64,000 nt of DNA from Streptomyces phaeolivaceus (GCF_009184865.1 NZ_CP045096.1:1116001-1180000), one strand, 5' to 3'; counted from the first letter of the stretch, positions 8,672-18,338 are shown. The notes: generated by a model not told the origin, from the letters alone. Program-made: numbers and translations.

Positions 8672-11600
8672 TCACGGCGGCCCCGACACGGTGACCGCGG
8701 CAGTGGCCCGGTACGTCGTGCCCGCCACGGTCCCCGTCACCTCGAAGGTGCCGGGCTCGGCGTACCGTTCCGGCTCGACCGGGTCCCAGGTGACGGTGAT
8801 CCGGCTGTCCTTGGAGCCGTCGTTGTAGGTGGCGACGACGGTCGCGGGGAGTACGGGTGCCCGGTCGACGCGGGTGGTGATCCGCTCCTCCGCGACGCCG
8901 GTGACCTCCACGGCGTCCGTCTGCCGCACCCACACGGTCGCGTCGACCGGCCGTGACGCGCGGTCGGCGATACCGGTGACCCGTACGCTCGTGCCGCCCT
9001 CGGCGACCTGCTCCTCGGTGAGGGCGGGCCAGACGACGGGTGAGCGGGCGGTGCCGCCGTCCGCGTACACGAGCGTGACCTCGTCGGGCAGTTCGGGGAC
9101 CGTGCCGCGCGGGGTGGGGATGTGGACCTCGCGCACGGCCTCCGGTGTCTCCGCGTACACCTTCCACTCCTGGACGCCGAGGGCCAGGTTCGGGTGCCCG
9201 GTGAGCCGGGCGCGCAGGGCCGTCGTCGTGACGGGGGTGAAGGTGGTCCGGTTGTAGCCGTCCTCGGCGGTGCCGTAGCCGCTGGGTGAGGCGACCTCGC
9301 GCCAGGTGTCGCCGTCCCGGTACTCGATGACCCAGGACGCCGGAACGCCGACCCCGTCACCGGCGCCCGGCTGGGCGTCACGGAAGAAGTACAGGTCGGA
9401 GCCGTCCACGCGGACCGGGTCCGCCCAGGTGTACTGGACCCACTGGGTACCCTTCTCCGGCCAGCTCCCCCAGCGCGGGGCGTCGGCGGACGAGGCGGGT
9501 TCGCGGCCGTCGTTGATGGCGGCCACGGACTCCCAGCCTGAGGTGTGGGAGGCGGTCGGGGTCGCGAAGGGTGCCACGTTCACCTGCCCGCCGGACAGCC
9601 CCTCGGCCTTGACCACGACCTTCTTCGTTGTCGTCGACGTGCCGTCGGTGGCGGTGAGTTCGAGGGTGTAGGTGCCGGGCGCGGTGAAGCGCGCCACCGT
9701 GCCCGGGGTGTTCGGGTCGTCGAGGATGACCGTGCCGCCCTCGGGCCCGTCCCGCATCGTCCAGGCGGCGGAGAGCTTCCGCTCCGGCAGGCCGTCGTCC
9801 TCGACGACGCCCGTCAGCCGCACCTGTCCGGGGCGGCTGTACGTGGTGTCCTGCCACGCCTCGACATAGGGGGCGTGGTTGCGGGCCGCCGGGGGCCGGA
9901 CACCCGTGGCGAAGGCCTGGAACTCCTTGAGGCCGCTGGTGTGCCCGTCGCGGTGCCGCATCAGCACCCGCAGCTTCCGCGTGCTCACCTGTTTGAAGCG
10001 GACCTGGTTGAGGTTGGCCCGGGGATGGACGGGCGTCCGGGCGGCCCGGACGACATCCCGCCAACGCCCCTCACCGTCCTGGAACTGCACGGTGTAGAGG
10101 GCGGGTTCGGCATATCCGCCCGGCCGTTTGTCGGCGGCGAAGTACAGCCGGACGTCGTCGACCTCTCTCGTCCGCCCGAAGTCGACCTCGTACCAGTCCT
10201 CGGCGTTGCCCGAGCCGCGTGCGCCCCAGTGGGGCTCGTTGACGGTGAAGCCGTCGACCGCCCCGGCCACGCCCCGGCCCTCGGCCTCGTGGGAGGCGCG
10301 GGCGGTGGCACCGGCGGCGAGGTTGACCGTGGCCGTGCCGGTGAGGTCCTGCCCGGCCTTGGCGAACAGGTCGGTGACCCGGTCCTTCCGGCCGTACTCC
10401 ACGTCCTGCGGTGCCGCGACGACCGTGCGCAGCCCGGTCGTTCGGACCTTGGCCCCTCCCCCGTCGGGAAGGGTCACCCTGCGGGTGACGGGGTCGTAGA
10501 CGAGGTGGGTGAGCCGGTCGGCGGTGAGGGCGAGCTTCCCGTCGAGGTACAGGGAGTAGCCCTCGGGGACCTGCCGTCCGTACGGCCGTTTCCCGTCGCC
10601 CGGTTCGTCCCAGATCACCGCCACGTCGGTGCCCCGGTAGTTGATGTCGGTGACGGCGAAGTGCGGCCAGTCGACGTCGATCGGGGACAGTTCGACCCTC
10701 CGGTCGTCGCGCGGCCGGAAGCCCATCGCGTCCTCGATCACGGTCCAGTTGGTGGTGCCGAGGATGGTGTGGTGGATCCAGGAGCGGTAGCCGATCCGCT
10801 GCGGGTCGGCGCTGCCGTCGGCCCAGAACTCGTTCTGGTCGGGCCATCTGTTGTCGCCGTCGACGTAGTGGGCCCAGGCGTTCCAGGACAGCAGCTTCTT
10901 GTACCAGGTGCGGTCGATGTACCGGTTGGGGTACTTCCGCAGCACCGAGGAGAGGAAGCGGAAGGTGACGGTGGAGTTGATGACGGAGAAGTTGTTGCTC
11001 CCCGGGTGCCCCTGTTCGGCGGCCTCCGCCTTGTCGGCCTGGTTGGCGGTGAAGAACGGGAAGACGGGGTACTGCTCGGCGTCCGCCCACAGCCGCAGGG
11101 CTTCGAGGTACTGCGGGTCCTCGTCCGGCGTGGGCATCAGGCCCACGCTGTACGGGTAGTAGTTGTTGATCTCCTTCCAGGGCACCAGGCTGTCGCTGGC
11201 GACGTGCCGGTGCTTGAGCAGTTTCTCCTCCGGGTCCCAGAGGTGCGCGAGGACCGCGTCCTTCACCCGTCGCGCGATCCCGCGCATCTCCTCGGCCTTG
11301 CCCGTCTCGCCGAGCACGTCGTACGCGCGGGCCGCCGCCGTGGCGTTGCTGTACACGTACGCCGACTCGGCCCGGTCCAGGTTCCCCGGTTTCCAGTCGA
11401 ACGACACCGCGTCGGCGTCGTTGCCGGTCATGGCGCCCCAGTCGTACTCGATCAGCCCGTTGCCGTCGTGGTCGTAGGCCGCCAGCTGGCCCTTGACGTC
11501 CTTCTCCGCGTACCGGGCGAGGTTGCGCGGGATGCCGTCCGGGCCGCCGTGCACCTGGTAGGAGCGCCAGGCGGCCTCGGAGATGTACTGGGTGTAGCTG

Positions 11601-12811
11601 TTGGACCAGTTCTCCGGGTCGCCGGGGTTGTCGGAGTACTTGCCGCTCTTCGACACCTCACCGGCCGACACCCACGGCCCGTACGCATAGCTGGGATCCC
11701 GCAGGTACTTGAGGTCGTCGACGAACATGCCGACGGTCAGCGCGATGGCGTTGTTGTAGCCGAGGACGCCCTCCATGGAGGTGGGGAACTGGTAGTCGCC
11801 GCCCGGGATGTCGGCGTCGAGGTAGTTGTAACGCAGCAGCCACCAGCGGTAGTAGAGCGTCTTCTCGATGTTGTCGTCCGGCAGGTCCATGAACGGCAGG
11901 TTCTCGGCCCACCAGCGGTTGTACGCCTGGACGTGCCGGCGGAAGGCGGCGGCCGGGGTCGCCCCGCGCACGGAGTCGTACGCGGGCCGGGAGTCGGTGA
12001 TCTCCTCGGTGACGAAGCCGAGTTGGACCTTCGTGGTGAGGGTGCGGCCCGCCGGGACGGTGAGAGTGCGCGTCAGCGCCTCGCCCTCGGGGGCGAAGCC
12101 GTCACCGCTCAGCCGGGGGAAGACGGTCGTGAGGTTGTTCTTCGCGGCCACCGCGCCGGTGAGTTCGCGGCCCTCCGCAGTGCCCGTGTACGGGGAGAAG
12201 GCGCGCAGGGTGATCTCGCGGCTGCCGGACCCGCCGTTGGCGAGGGCCAGGTTCGTCACGGCCACATTGGCGTCGGTGATGAACTTGGTCTGCGTGACCT
12301 TCAGCCCGGTCGCCTCATGGGTGAACTGGCTGCGCCAATGACTGGGGGTCTGCGTCCGGGAGTTGATGTCCTCACGGAGGGCGAGTCGCTCGCCGTCCAC
12401 GGCCAGGTCGATCGTGTACGCGGCCCGGTTGTCGATGCTCTCCCAGTAGGCGACCTTCCCGCCGAAGCCGAGCCGCCCGGGGTCGTGCTCCTTCATGAAC
12501 ACCGCCCGGCCCCGGGTGAACAGCCAGTCCCCCGCCGGGTCGTCGCCCTCGCGGGCCAGCATCCGGTCCATCCAGAAGTCGGTGCCGTCCCCGGCTCTCC
12601 GGTCCGCGTCGTACTGGGCGCGCATGGTGCGGCGGACGGTGAAGCCGGCGGGCAACTCCGGTACGGGATCGGCCGATCCGGAGTAGACCGGATACCCGAT
12701 CCCCGCGTTGTCCGCCTCGGCAGGAACGGCGGCGGCGAGCGTGACGAGCAGCCCGACGGCCAGCGCTCCGGCCAGGGTTCGGCGCTGCCGCCGTCTTCGT
12801 GGTCCGCGCAT
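8672..12811 (-). CDS. Large secreted (alpha/alpha)6-barrel glycosidase with discoidin modules
   Basis: A 1,379-residue secreted protein. ATG 12811 is chosen because GGGAGG lies just upstream, the preceding gene stops at 12814, and the product then begins with an arginine-rich signal peptide ending in AEA. The catalytic half (about residues 40-830) has the look of six-hairpin (MGH1/GH63-like) glycosidases: YYRWWLLRYNY, GVLGYNNAIALTVGMF, NGLIEYDWG, and SWNAWAHYVDGDNRWPDQNEF. Then come an F5/8 type C module, a PKD/Ig-like module, a second F5/8C and two Big_4-like Ig domains. The position between two GH127 genes suggests a beta-L-arabinobiosidase role like GH121 HypBA2 acting on extensin-type arabinans. 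This is inference; the family cannot be fixed by eye. Confidence 0.65.
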   Translation of the reverse strand: MRGPRRRRQRRTLAGALAVGLLVTLAAAVPAEADNAGIGYPVYSGSADPVPELPAGFTVRRTMRAQYDADRRAGDGTDFWMDRMLAREGDDPAGDWLFTRGRAVFMKEHDPGRLGFGGKVAYWESIDNRAAYTIDLAVDGERLALREDINSRTQTPSHWRSQFTHEATGLKVTQTKFITDANVAVTNLALANGGSGSREITLRAFSPYTGTAEGRELTGAVAAKNNLTTVFPRLSGDGFAPEGEALTRTLTVPAGRTLTTKVQLGFVTEEITDSRPAYDSVRGATPAAAFRRHVQAYNRWWAENLPFMDLPDDNIEKTLYYRWWLLRYNYLDADIPGGDYQFPTSMEGVLGYNNAIALTVGMFVDDLKYLRDPSYAYGPWVSAGEVSKSGKYSDNPGDPENWSNSYTQYISEAAWRSYQVHGGPDGIPRNLARYAEKDVKGQLAAYDHDGNGLIEYDWGAMTGNDADAVSFDWKPGNLDRAESAYVYSNATAAARAYDVLGETGKAEEMRGIARRVKDAVLAHLWDPEEKLLKHRHVASDSLVPWKEINNYYPYSVGLMPTPDEDPQYLEALRLWADAEQYPVFPFFTANQADKAEAAEQGHPGSNNFSVINSTVTFRFLSSVLRKYPNRYIDRTWYKKLLSWNAWAHYVDGDNRWPDQNEFWADGSADPQRIGYRSWIHHTILGTTNWTVIEDAMGFRPRDDRRVELSPIDVDWPHFAVTDINYRGTDVAVIWDEPGDGKRPYGRQVPEGYSLYLDGKLALTADRLTHLVYDPVTRRVTLPDGGGAKVRTTGLRTVVAAPQDVEYGRKDRVTDLFAKAGQDLTGTATVNLAAGATARASHEAEGRGVAGAVDGFTVNEPHWGARGSGNAEDWYEVDFGRTREVDDVRLYFAADKRPGGYAEPALYTVQFQDGEGRWRDVVRAARTPVHPRANLNQVRFKQVSTRKLRVLMRHRDGHTSGLKEFQAFATGVRPPAARNHAPYVEAWQDTTYSRPGQVRLTGVVEDDGLPERKLSAAWTMRDGPEGGTVILDDPNTPGTVARFTAPGTYTLELTATDGTSTTTKKVVVKAEGLSGGQVNVAPFATPTASHTSGWESVAAINDGREPASSADAPRWGSWPEKGTQWVQYTWADPVRVDGSDLYFFRDAQPGAGDGVGVPASWVIEYRDGDTWREVASPSGYGTAEDGYNRTTFTPVTTTALRARLTGHPNLALGVQEWKVYAETPEAVREVHIPTPRGTVPELPDEVTLVYADGGTARSPVVWPALTEEQVAEGGTSVRVTGIADRASRPVDATVWVRQTDAVEVTGVAEERITTRVDRAPVLPATVVATYNDGSKDSRITVTWDPVEPERYAEPGTFEVTGTVAGTTYRATAAVTVSGPP

Positions 12812-12813
12812 GC

Positions 12814-14757
12814 CTACTCCGCCTCCCCCGTCGGCAGCCACACCCGCATGGTCGAGGGGCCCCGGTCGGCCCACGAGTGGTAGGGCACGAGGACGATCCC
12901 GGCGGGGTCGGCGGGCCGCTGTTCGCCGTGCTCCTCCAGCGGTGCGTACGGCCATGGCGCCTCGCCCCGCCCCGCGCGTACGGCGACCTCCCCGGCCACC
13001 ACCACCGCGCCCTCCGGGCCACCGCCCGACGGCCCGTCCTCCGGCGCGACGGACGTGTCCACCCGTACGGCGTCGACGTCGTGCCCTTCCGGGAGGTCGA
13101 CGGACTCGGCGCAGTACACCAGCGGGCCGCGCTGGACGGCGACCGTGCCGCGTACGGCGTCGATGCGGGGGTCGGCGTGGATCCAGCGCGGGGCGACGGG
13201 CAGTTCGAGCCGTAGTTCGTCGCCGGGCCGGAAGACCCGGGTGACGGTCGCCGTGCCCGGGGCGACCGGGCGTCGGATGCCGTCGGGGTCGGTCAGCCAC
13301 GCGGGGGCGCCCGCCGCCCAGGCGGGCACCCGCAGGGAGAGGGTCCACGGGTCGGCCGGGGAGCGGCCGACCCGGACGGTCACACCGCCGTCGGACGGGT
13401 AGTCGGTGCGGATCCGCAGGGCGACGCCCCGGCCGCCGGTGAGGGTGGTGGCGAGGTCGGCGTCGGCGTACTGGTGGAGTTGGACGCCCTCGTCGTCCGC
13501 CGTCGCGAGGTAGGCGGGGAGCTGGGCCAGGGTGCGCGCCACGTTGGTCGGGCAGCAGGACACCGCGAACCAGGGGGCGCGCAGGCCCGAGTCGGCGCGG
13601 GGGCTGTCGACGTCCGGTCGCGGTGCGCTGCCCCGGTGCCGCCGGTGCAGGGTGTTGGCGTAGAAGAAGGAGCGGCCGTCCTCGGCCGGGGAGGTGGCGA
13701 CGACGTTGAACAGGGTGCGTTCGACGAGGTCGGCGAAGCGGGGTTCGCCGGTGGCGAGCAGCAGCCGCCAGGCGAGCATCACGGAGGCGACCCCGGCGCA
13801 GGTCTCCGAGTAGGCGCGGTCGGGGGGCAGCACGAAGTCGGTGCCGAAGGACTCGTCGCGGTGGTGCGAGCCCATGCCGCCGGTGAGGTAGGTGCGGCGG
13901 GCGACCGTGGCCTCCCACTGCCGTACGACAGCGGCGAGCAGTTCCTCGTCGCCGGTCTCCACGGCCACGTCGACCGCGCCGGCGGCGAGGTAGAGCGCGC
14001 GGACGGCGTGGCCGCGCAGGACCGTGGCCCGGCGGACCGGGACGTCGTCCTGGAAGTAGGCGGCGCCGAACTCGCCCTCGGTGAGGGTGCCGTGGCCGCG
14101 TCGCTCGACGAACAGCGCGGCCTGGTCGAGGTAGCGCTGCCGGCCGGTGAGCCGGGCCAGTTCGACGAGGGCGGACTCGATCTGCGGATGGCCGCAGAAG
14201 GACTCGATGCCGCCGGGGCCGAAGGTGGAGCAGACGTGGTCGGCGGCGCGCTGGGCGATCTTCGCGAGTTCGCCCTCGCCCCGGGCGCGGGCCTGGGCGA
14301 CACCGGCCTGGATCAGATGGCCCTGGCAGTACAGTTCGTGGCCCTCTTCGAGGTCGCTGTAGCGGGCCGGCTGCCCCGGCCGTCCGAAGGCGGTGCTCAG
14401 ATAGCCGTCCGGGTCCTGGGCGGGGGCGACGAGGTCGGTGAGGGCGGTGATCCCGGTGTCCAGTGGGGTGCCGCCGCCGTTCGCGGCCTCCCAGGCCATG
14501 GCTTCGAGCAGTTTGTAGATCTCGGAGTCGGCGAACTCCCGGCCGCGCCGGTCCCGTTCGATCCTGCCCTCGGCGGCGGCCCGGAAGTTGCCGGTCCAGC
14601 CGACGCGGTCCATCCAGTCACGGCAGTGGCCGAGCGTGGCGGTCGTGTTGGTGTGCCGTCGCCGGGCCCAGAACCCGCCGGTGATCCTGACCTCGTCGAG
14701 GCCGAGCGGTCTGAGGCGGCCACGGGTCGGCGCGACGGGCAGGACGGATGACGTCAC
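12814..14757 (-). CDS. Cytoplasmic GH127 beta-L-arabinofuranosidase
   Basis: A 647-residue protein without a signal peptide. GTG 14757 is favoured because GAGGGA stands seven bases upstream; GTG at 14772 or 14820 would lengthen it slightly. It aligns in order with GH127: LDEVRITGGFWARR at the start, EGHELYCQGHLIQAG, and the zinc-site pieces YSETCAG and SCCPTN that supply the Glu and the three Cys ligands including the nucleophile. GH127 enzymes release beta-L-arabinose from imported disaccharides. It follows directly after the two ABC permease genes, and its stop lies two bases before the start of the large secreted glycosidase, so it belongs to one transcription unit. Import followed by intracellular cleavage is the likely scheme. 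Confidence 0.85.
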   Translation of the reverse strand: MTSSVLPVAPTRGRLRPLGLDEVRITGGFWARRRHTNTTATLGHCRDWMDRVGWTGNFRAAAEGRIERDRRGREFADSEIYKLLEAMAWEAANGGGTPLDTGITALTDLVAPAQDPDGYLSTAFGRPGQPARYSDLEEGHELYCQGHLIQAGVAQARARGEGELAKIAQRAADHVCSTFGPGGIESFCGHPQIESALVELARLTGRQRYLDQAALFVERRGHGTLTEGEFGAAYFQDDVPVRRATVLRGHAVRALYLAAGAVDVAVETGDEELLAAVVRQWEATVARRTYLTGGMGSHHRDESFGTDFVLPPDRAYSETCAGVASVMLAWRLLLATGEPRFADLVERTLFNVVATSPAEDGRSFFYANTLHRRHRGSAPRPDVDSPRADSGLRAPWFAVSCCPTNVARTLAQLPAYLATADDEGVQLHQYADADLATTLTGGRGVALRIRTDYPSDGGVTVRVGRSPADPWTLSLRVPAWAAGAPAWLTDPDGIRRPVAPGTATVTRVFRPGDELRLELPVAPRWIHADPRIDAVRGTVAVQRGPLVYCAESVDLPEGHDVDAVRVDTSVAPEDGPSGGGPEGAVVVAGEVAVRAGRGEAPWPYAPLEEHGEQRPADPAGIVLVPYHSWADRGPSTMRVWLPTGEAE

Positions 14758-14842
14758 CGCGATGTCCCTCACCTGTTCATGCCTTCGGTTCGTCCCTTCG
14801 GTCGTCGGTGGGCCGTCCACGTCCTCCGGCGGTCGGGCGGGT

Positions 14843-15718
14843 TCAGCCCTTGAGCGCGCCGGACATGAAGCCCCGGATGTAGTGCCGTTGCAGCAGCAGG
14901 AAGAGGAGCAGACAGGGCACGGCGAGGACCACCACGCCCGCCTCGGTCGCGCCGTAGTCGACGGCGCCCATGCTCTGCTGCCGCAGAGTGGCGACGGCCA
15001 GCGGCAGCGGCGCCTTCTCGCTGTCGGAGATGAGGATCAGGGGTGCGATGAAGTCGTTCCAGGCCGCGAGGAACGCGAACAGCCCCACGGTGATCAGTCC
15101 CGGCCGTACCGCCGGCAGGAGCACCCGGCGCAGCGCGCCCGCCGTGCCGCACCCGTCGACGAGCGCGGACTCCTCCAGCTCACGTGGCACCGCCTCGAAG
15201 GAGATCCGCATCATGAAGGTGGCGAAGGGGAGTTGGAACATCGCGAGCACCAGGCTCAGCCCGATCAGGGAGTTCTGCAGATGCAGCCTGTCGAGCAGGA
15301 CGTAGAGCGGGATGAGCAGGGTGGCGTACGGGACCATCAGGATGGCCAGGGTCAGCAGGAACAGCGCGTTCTTGCCGGGGAAGTCGAAGCGGGCGAAGGC
15401 GTAGCCGCCGAGCAGGGACACGCCGAGGGTGAGCGCGACGGTCAGCGCGGAGACGAACGTGCTGTTGAGCAGGTACCGCCACAGGCCCGCGTCGTAGTCG
15501 AGGAGCGTCCGGTAGTTGCCGAGCCCGTACCCCGATTCCTGCGCGGTGCCGGGCTGCGGGCCGACCGACGCCCAGGTGTTCCACAGCAGCGGGAAGAGGA
15601 AGATGACGGCCAGCCCTCCGGCGACGACGTAGTACGGCGTACGGCCGAGGGCGCGGGACAGCACGGTCGGTCCCCTCTCCTGAGGTCTCATGACGGGTCG
15701 GCTCTCCTGAGGTCTCAT
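14843..15718 (-). CDS. Sugar ABC transporter permease, MalG type
   Basis: A 291-residue inner-membrane protein with about six hydrophobic segments, and the EAA loop ahead of the last helices (ELEESALVDGCGTAGALRRVLLPAVRPG). It is the second permease of a carbohydrate-uptake-1 importer. The ATG overlaps the stop of the upstream permease (ATGA). The start region is duplicated: MRPQESRPV is followed at once by MRPQERGP, so a second ATG nine codons in may also be used. No ATPase gene is nearby. Streptomyces importers of this class are commonly energised by the shared ATPase MsiK, which is inferred here. Confidence 0.9.
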   Translation of the reverse strand: MRPQESRPVMRPQERGPTVLSRALGRTPYYVVAGGLAVIFLFPLLWNTWASVGPQPGTAQESGYGLGNYRTLLDYDAGLWRYLLNSTFVSALTVALTLGVSLLGGYAFARFDFPGKNALFLLTLAILMVPYATLLIPLYVLLDRLHLQNSLIGLSLVLAMFQLPFATFMMRISFEAVPRELEESALVDGCGTAGALRRVLLPAVRPGLITVGLFAFLAAWNDFIAPLILISDSEKAPLPLAVATLRQQSMGAVDYGATEAGVVVLAVPCLLLFLLLQRHYIRGFMSGALKG

Positions 15719-16677
15719 GACTCGTCGGCGCGGCGCAGGCCGCGGAACTGGAGGGCGTTGAGCAGGAGCAGCACGGCGAGCACGAGGATCGACAGGGCGG
15801 CGGCGGTGCCGAGGTCCAGCCGCTGGAAGGCCTCGCGGTAGATCAACTGCACGACGGTGACGGTGCTGTTGTCGGGGCCGCCCTTGGTGAGGATGAAGAA
15901 CTGGTCGAAGGCGAGCAGTGATCCGGTGACGCACAGGAGCAGGGTGAGCGCGAGGGACGGGCGCAGCAGGGGCAGGGTGATGGAGCGGAAGATCTGGGCG
16001 CGGCTCGCGCCGTCCATCCGCGCCGCCTCGTACACCTCGTGCGGGATGCGTTGCAGGCCCACGAGCAGGATCAGCATGTAGAACCCGGCGAACTTCCAGA
16101 CGATGAGGAACACCGTCGACATCAGGGCGGCGGTCGGGGTGCCGAGGAAGGACACCTCGTCGTCGGCGAGACCGAGTCCCTCCAGGAGGTCGCTCAGCGG
16201 GCCGGTGGTCGGGCTGTACAGCCCCCAGAAGAGCAGGGACGCGGAGGCCAGTCCCAGGGCGCTGGGCAGGAAGTAGACCGTACGGAAGAAGCCGGCGCCC
16301 GGCCGGGACTCCTGGACGAGCAGGGCGAGCAGCAGCGCCAGGCCGAGCAGGACGACGGTGACGACGCCGGTGTAGAGGAGGGTGAAGCGGACGGCGGGCC
16401 AGAACAGCGGGGCGTCGGTGATGTCGGTGTAGTTCTCGGGGGCGTTGACGCCCCGGTCGCCGGCGAGCAGCGGCCAGTCGCTCAGCGACATCTGCCCGAC
16501 GAGCAGGAGGGGCAGCAGGAAGAAGACCGTGACGAACACGGCGGTGGGGGCCGCGTAGGCGAGGCCCCGGACCTTGCGGGACCGCCACCGGGGCGCCGAA
16601 GCGCGGGGCGGGCGGCCCCGGTGTTCGGGCCGGGCCCGGTGCGCGGTCGGCGCGGACTCGGCCACCTTCACCCGCAT
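15715..16677 (-). CDS. Sugar ABC transporter permease, MalF type
   Basis: A 320-residue membrane protein with a basic N-terminal tail and six predicted helices, the first at about residues 38-60 (GLAYAAPTAVFVTVFFLLPLL). The EAA-type loop is VYEAARMDGASRAQIFRSITLPLLRPS. It should pair with the MalG-type partner whose start overlaps its stop. The binding-protein gene lies 64 bp upstream on the same strand, so the order is binding protein, MalF-like, MalG-like, GH127, which is standard for Streptomyces oligosaccharide loci. Confidence 0.92.
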   Translation of the reverse strand: MRVKVAESAPTAHRARPEHRGRPPRASAPRWRSRKVRGLAYAAPTAVFVTVFFLLPLLLVGQMSLSDWPLLAGDRGVNAPENYTDITDAPLFWPAVRFTLLYTGVVTVVLLGLALLLALLVQESRPGAGFFRTVYFLPSALGLASASLLFWGLYSPTTGPLSDLLEGLGLADDEVSFLGTPTAALMSTVFLIVWKFAGFYMLILLVGLQRIPHEVYEAARMDGASRAQIFRSITLPLLRPSLALTLLLCVTGSLLAFDQFFILTKGGPDNSTVTVVQLIYREAFQRLDLGTAAALSILVLAVLLLLNALQFRGLRRADES

Positions 16678-16741
16678 GCCTCTCCTCCGAAGTGCCCTCG
16701 TCAGTGCCCTCGTCGGTGCCCTCGTCTCCGATGTGACCCAC

Positions 16742-18058
16742 TCAGTCGGCGAGGGACTCGCTGACCGCCTCGTTGTCCTTGTCCACGGACGTCCCGTCGC
16801 CGAAGACGGCGTCGCGCATCAGCGTCAGCCAGGGCCCGTTGGGGTCGTTGAAGGTCTGGCCGAACTTCAGGGCGTACGGGGTCCGTCCGTCGGCGACGAG
16901 TTCGTTGACGGCGACGAGCCGGGGGTCGGCGTCGGAGTGCTTGTTGGACGCCAGGTCGGTGCGGGCCACGACGTCCTTGTGCGCGGCGACGACGTCGACC
17001 TGTGCCTTGTCGCCGAGGGTCCAGGCGAGGAAGTTCCAGGCCTGGTCGGCCTTCTCACTGGTCGCGGAGATTCCGATGGCGTCACCGCCGACGAAGGTGG
17101 ACCTGCCGCCGTCGGGCCCGGGGATGGGGGCGACCCCGAGGTCCAGGTCCTTCGGCATCAGCCCCAGCGTGGTCGACGGCATGGGCATGACGCCGACCTC
17201 GCCCTTCGGGAAGATCCCGGTCCAGGTGGTGCCCGTCTCGTCCTTGGCGCCGGGTGCCACGATGTCGTCGTCGACCCAGCCCCGGTAGGTGTCGTAGACC
17301 TTCTTGGCGGTGGGGGAGGCGAGCAGCGCCTCGGTGCCGTCCTCGTTCAGCACCTCCTCGCCCCCGGCCCAGATGGACGGCCACCAGGTGAAGACCCCGC
17401 AGCCGCCGCAATTGCCACCGAAGAAGGTGCCGTTGACGTCCCCGCCGAGCGCGTCCACGGCGCGCGCCTGCTCGTCCCACTCGGCCAGGGTCGTGGGCGG
17501 CTTCTCGGGGTCGAGCTTCGCCTTCCGGTAGAGGTCCTTGTTGTAGAAGAGCACCGACAGGTCGAGGGTGTGCGGCACCACGTACTTCTTGCCCTCGTAC
17601 GTACCCGCCTTGATGTGCGACTGGGCAAGGTCGTCGGCGAAGGGCAGGGCGTCGACGCGTTCGGTGAGGTCGGCGAAGAGGCCGCTGGAGGTGTAGTTGG
17701 GGACGAAGACCACGTCGGAGGCGAACAGGTCCGGCAGGTCGCGCGAGCCGGCGGCGGCGCCGACCTTGGCCTGGTAGTCGTCGGTCGGCACGACGGTCAG
17801 CTCGACCTTGTTCTTGTGGCTCGCGTTGTACGCCTTGACCAGGGCCTCGCTCTGCGGCTTGGTCGCGGCGCGGGTCCACATCGTCAGCGTGGCGCCGTCG
17901 TCGGCGCCGGTGGCGTTCGCCGCACCGCCGCCTGCGCCGTCGTCCGAACCGCCGTCCCCCGACCCGCAGGCGGTGACCAGGCTCGCCGCGGCGAGCAGTG
18001 CGACGGCCCCGATGGCGAGGCGGCCCGCGCGGCCACGTGGTCCGACCGTGCTCCCCAT
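16742..18058 (-). CDS. Extracellular sugar-binding lipoprotein of an ABC importer
   Basis: A 438-residue solute-binding protein. The ATG at 18058 follows AAGGGGGA and gives a lipoprotein signal with the lipobox LVTAC, so the mature Cys (about residue 31) is lipid-modified and the protein sits on the outer face of the membrane. The region LTMWTRAATKPQSEALVKAYN and the WNFLAWTLGD segment near the C-terminus are typical of the MalE-like family (SBP_bac_1). It starts the transporter-glycosidase operon. Upstream lie two operator-like palindromes and a divergent LacI gene. The ligand is probably an arabinose- or galactose-containing oligosaccharide, judged only from the neighbours. Confidence 0.9.
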   Translation of the reverse strand: MGSTVGPRGRAGRLAIGAVALLAAASLVTACGSGDGGSDDGAGGGAANATGADDGATLTMWTRAATKPQSEALVKAYNASHKNKVELTVVPTDDYQAKVGAAAGSRDLPDLFASDVVFVPNYTSSGLFADLTERVDALPFADDLAQSHIKAGTYEGKKYVVPHTLDLSVLFYNKDLYRKAKLDPEKPPTTLAEWDEQARAVDALGGDVNGTFFGGNCGGCGVFTWWPSIWAGGEEVLNEDGTEALLASPTAKKVYDTYRGWVDDDIVAPGAKDETGTTWTGIFPKGEVGVMPMPSTTLGLMPKDLDLGVAPIPGPDGGRSTFVGGDAIGISATSEKADQAWNFLAWTLGDKAQVDVVAAHKDVVARTDLASNKHSDADPRLVAVNELVADGRTPYALKFGQTFNDPNGPWLTLMRDAVFGDGTSVDKDNEAVSESLAD

Positions 18059-18155
18059 GTTCGATCCCCCTTGATTCGCGGCAGGCCGTGCGGGGCCAGC
18101 CGGTCGGCCGGTGATGTGGTGGCACTGAACCGAGTGATGGGAACGAAAAGAAACC

Positions 18156-18167
18156 GAAAAGGCTTTC
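18156..18167. promoter_or_regulatory. LacI operator-like sequence upstream of the binding-protein gene
   Basis: GAAAAGGCTTTC is an imperfect 12-bp palindrome related to GAAAGCGCTTTC at 1294-1305. It lies about 100 bp upstream of the binding-protein start, in the divergent promoter region shared with the LacI gene. Confidence 0.45.
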
Positions 18168-18258
18168 TGAGACGCTAGGACGCACGCGAACACCCGTCAA
18201 TCCCCTTGCAGAGAGCGGTTGTCGGCGGCTCACAGAAACACGTGCCACCATCTTGACC

Positions 18259-18268
18259 GAAACGTTTC
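18259..18268. promoter_or_regulatory. LacI operator-like palindrome upstream of the LacI gene
   Basis: GAAACGTTTC is a perfect palindrome with a central CG, 70 bp before the LacI start. It would allow autoregulation and, with 18156-18167, joint control of the divergent transport operon. Binding is inferred from form and place. Confidence 0.5.
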
Positions 18269-18338
18269 CCGTACGGTTCGGGGTGGGGCGTGTCATCCTC
18301 GGCGAGGTCGGCACGCGTGGCGAGACAGGAGATCACCC

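Noticed and set aside
9545..12883. Long plus-strand open frame opposite the large glycosidase
   Set aside because: Gly/Val/Arg-rich shadow without motifs; minus strand has clear domains and a ribosome-binding site.
16039..18178. Long plus frames opposite the ABC transporter genes
   Set aside because: Shadows of the transporter genes; rich in Arg, Gly and Val without hydrophobic or catalytic patterns.
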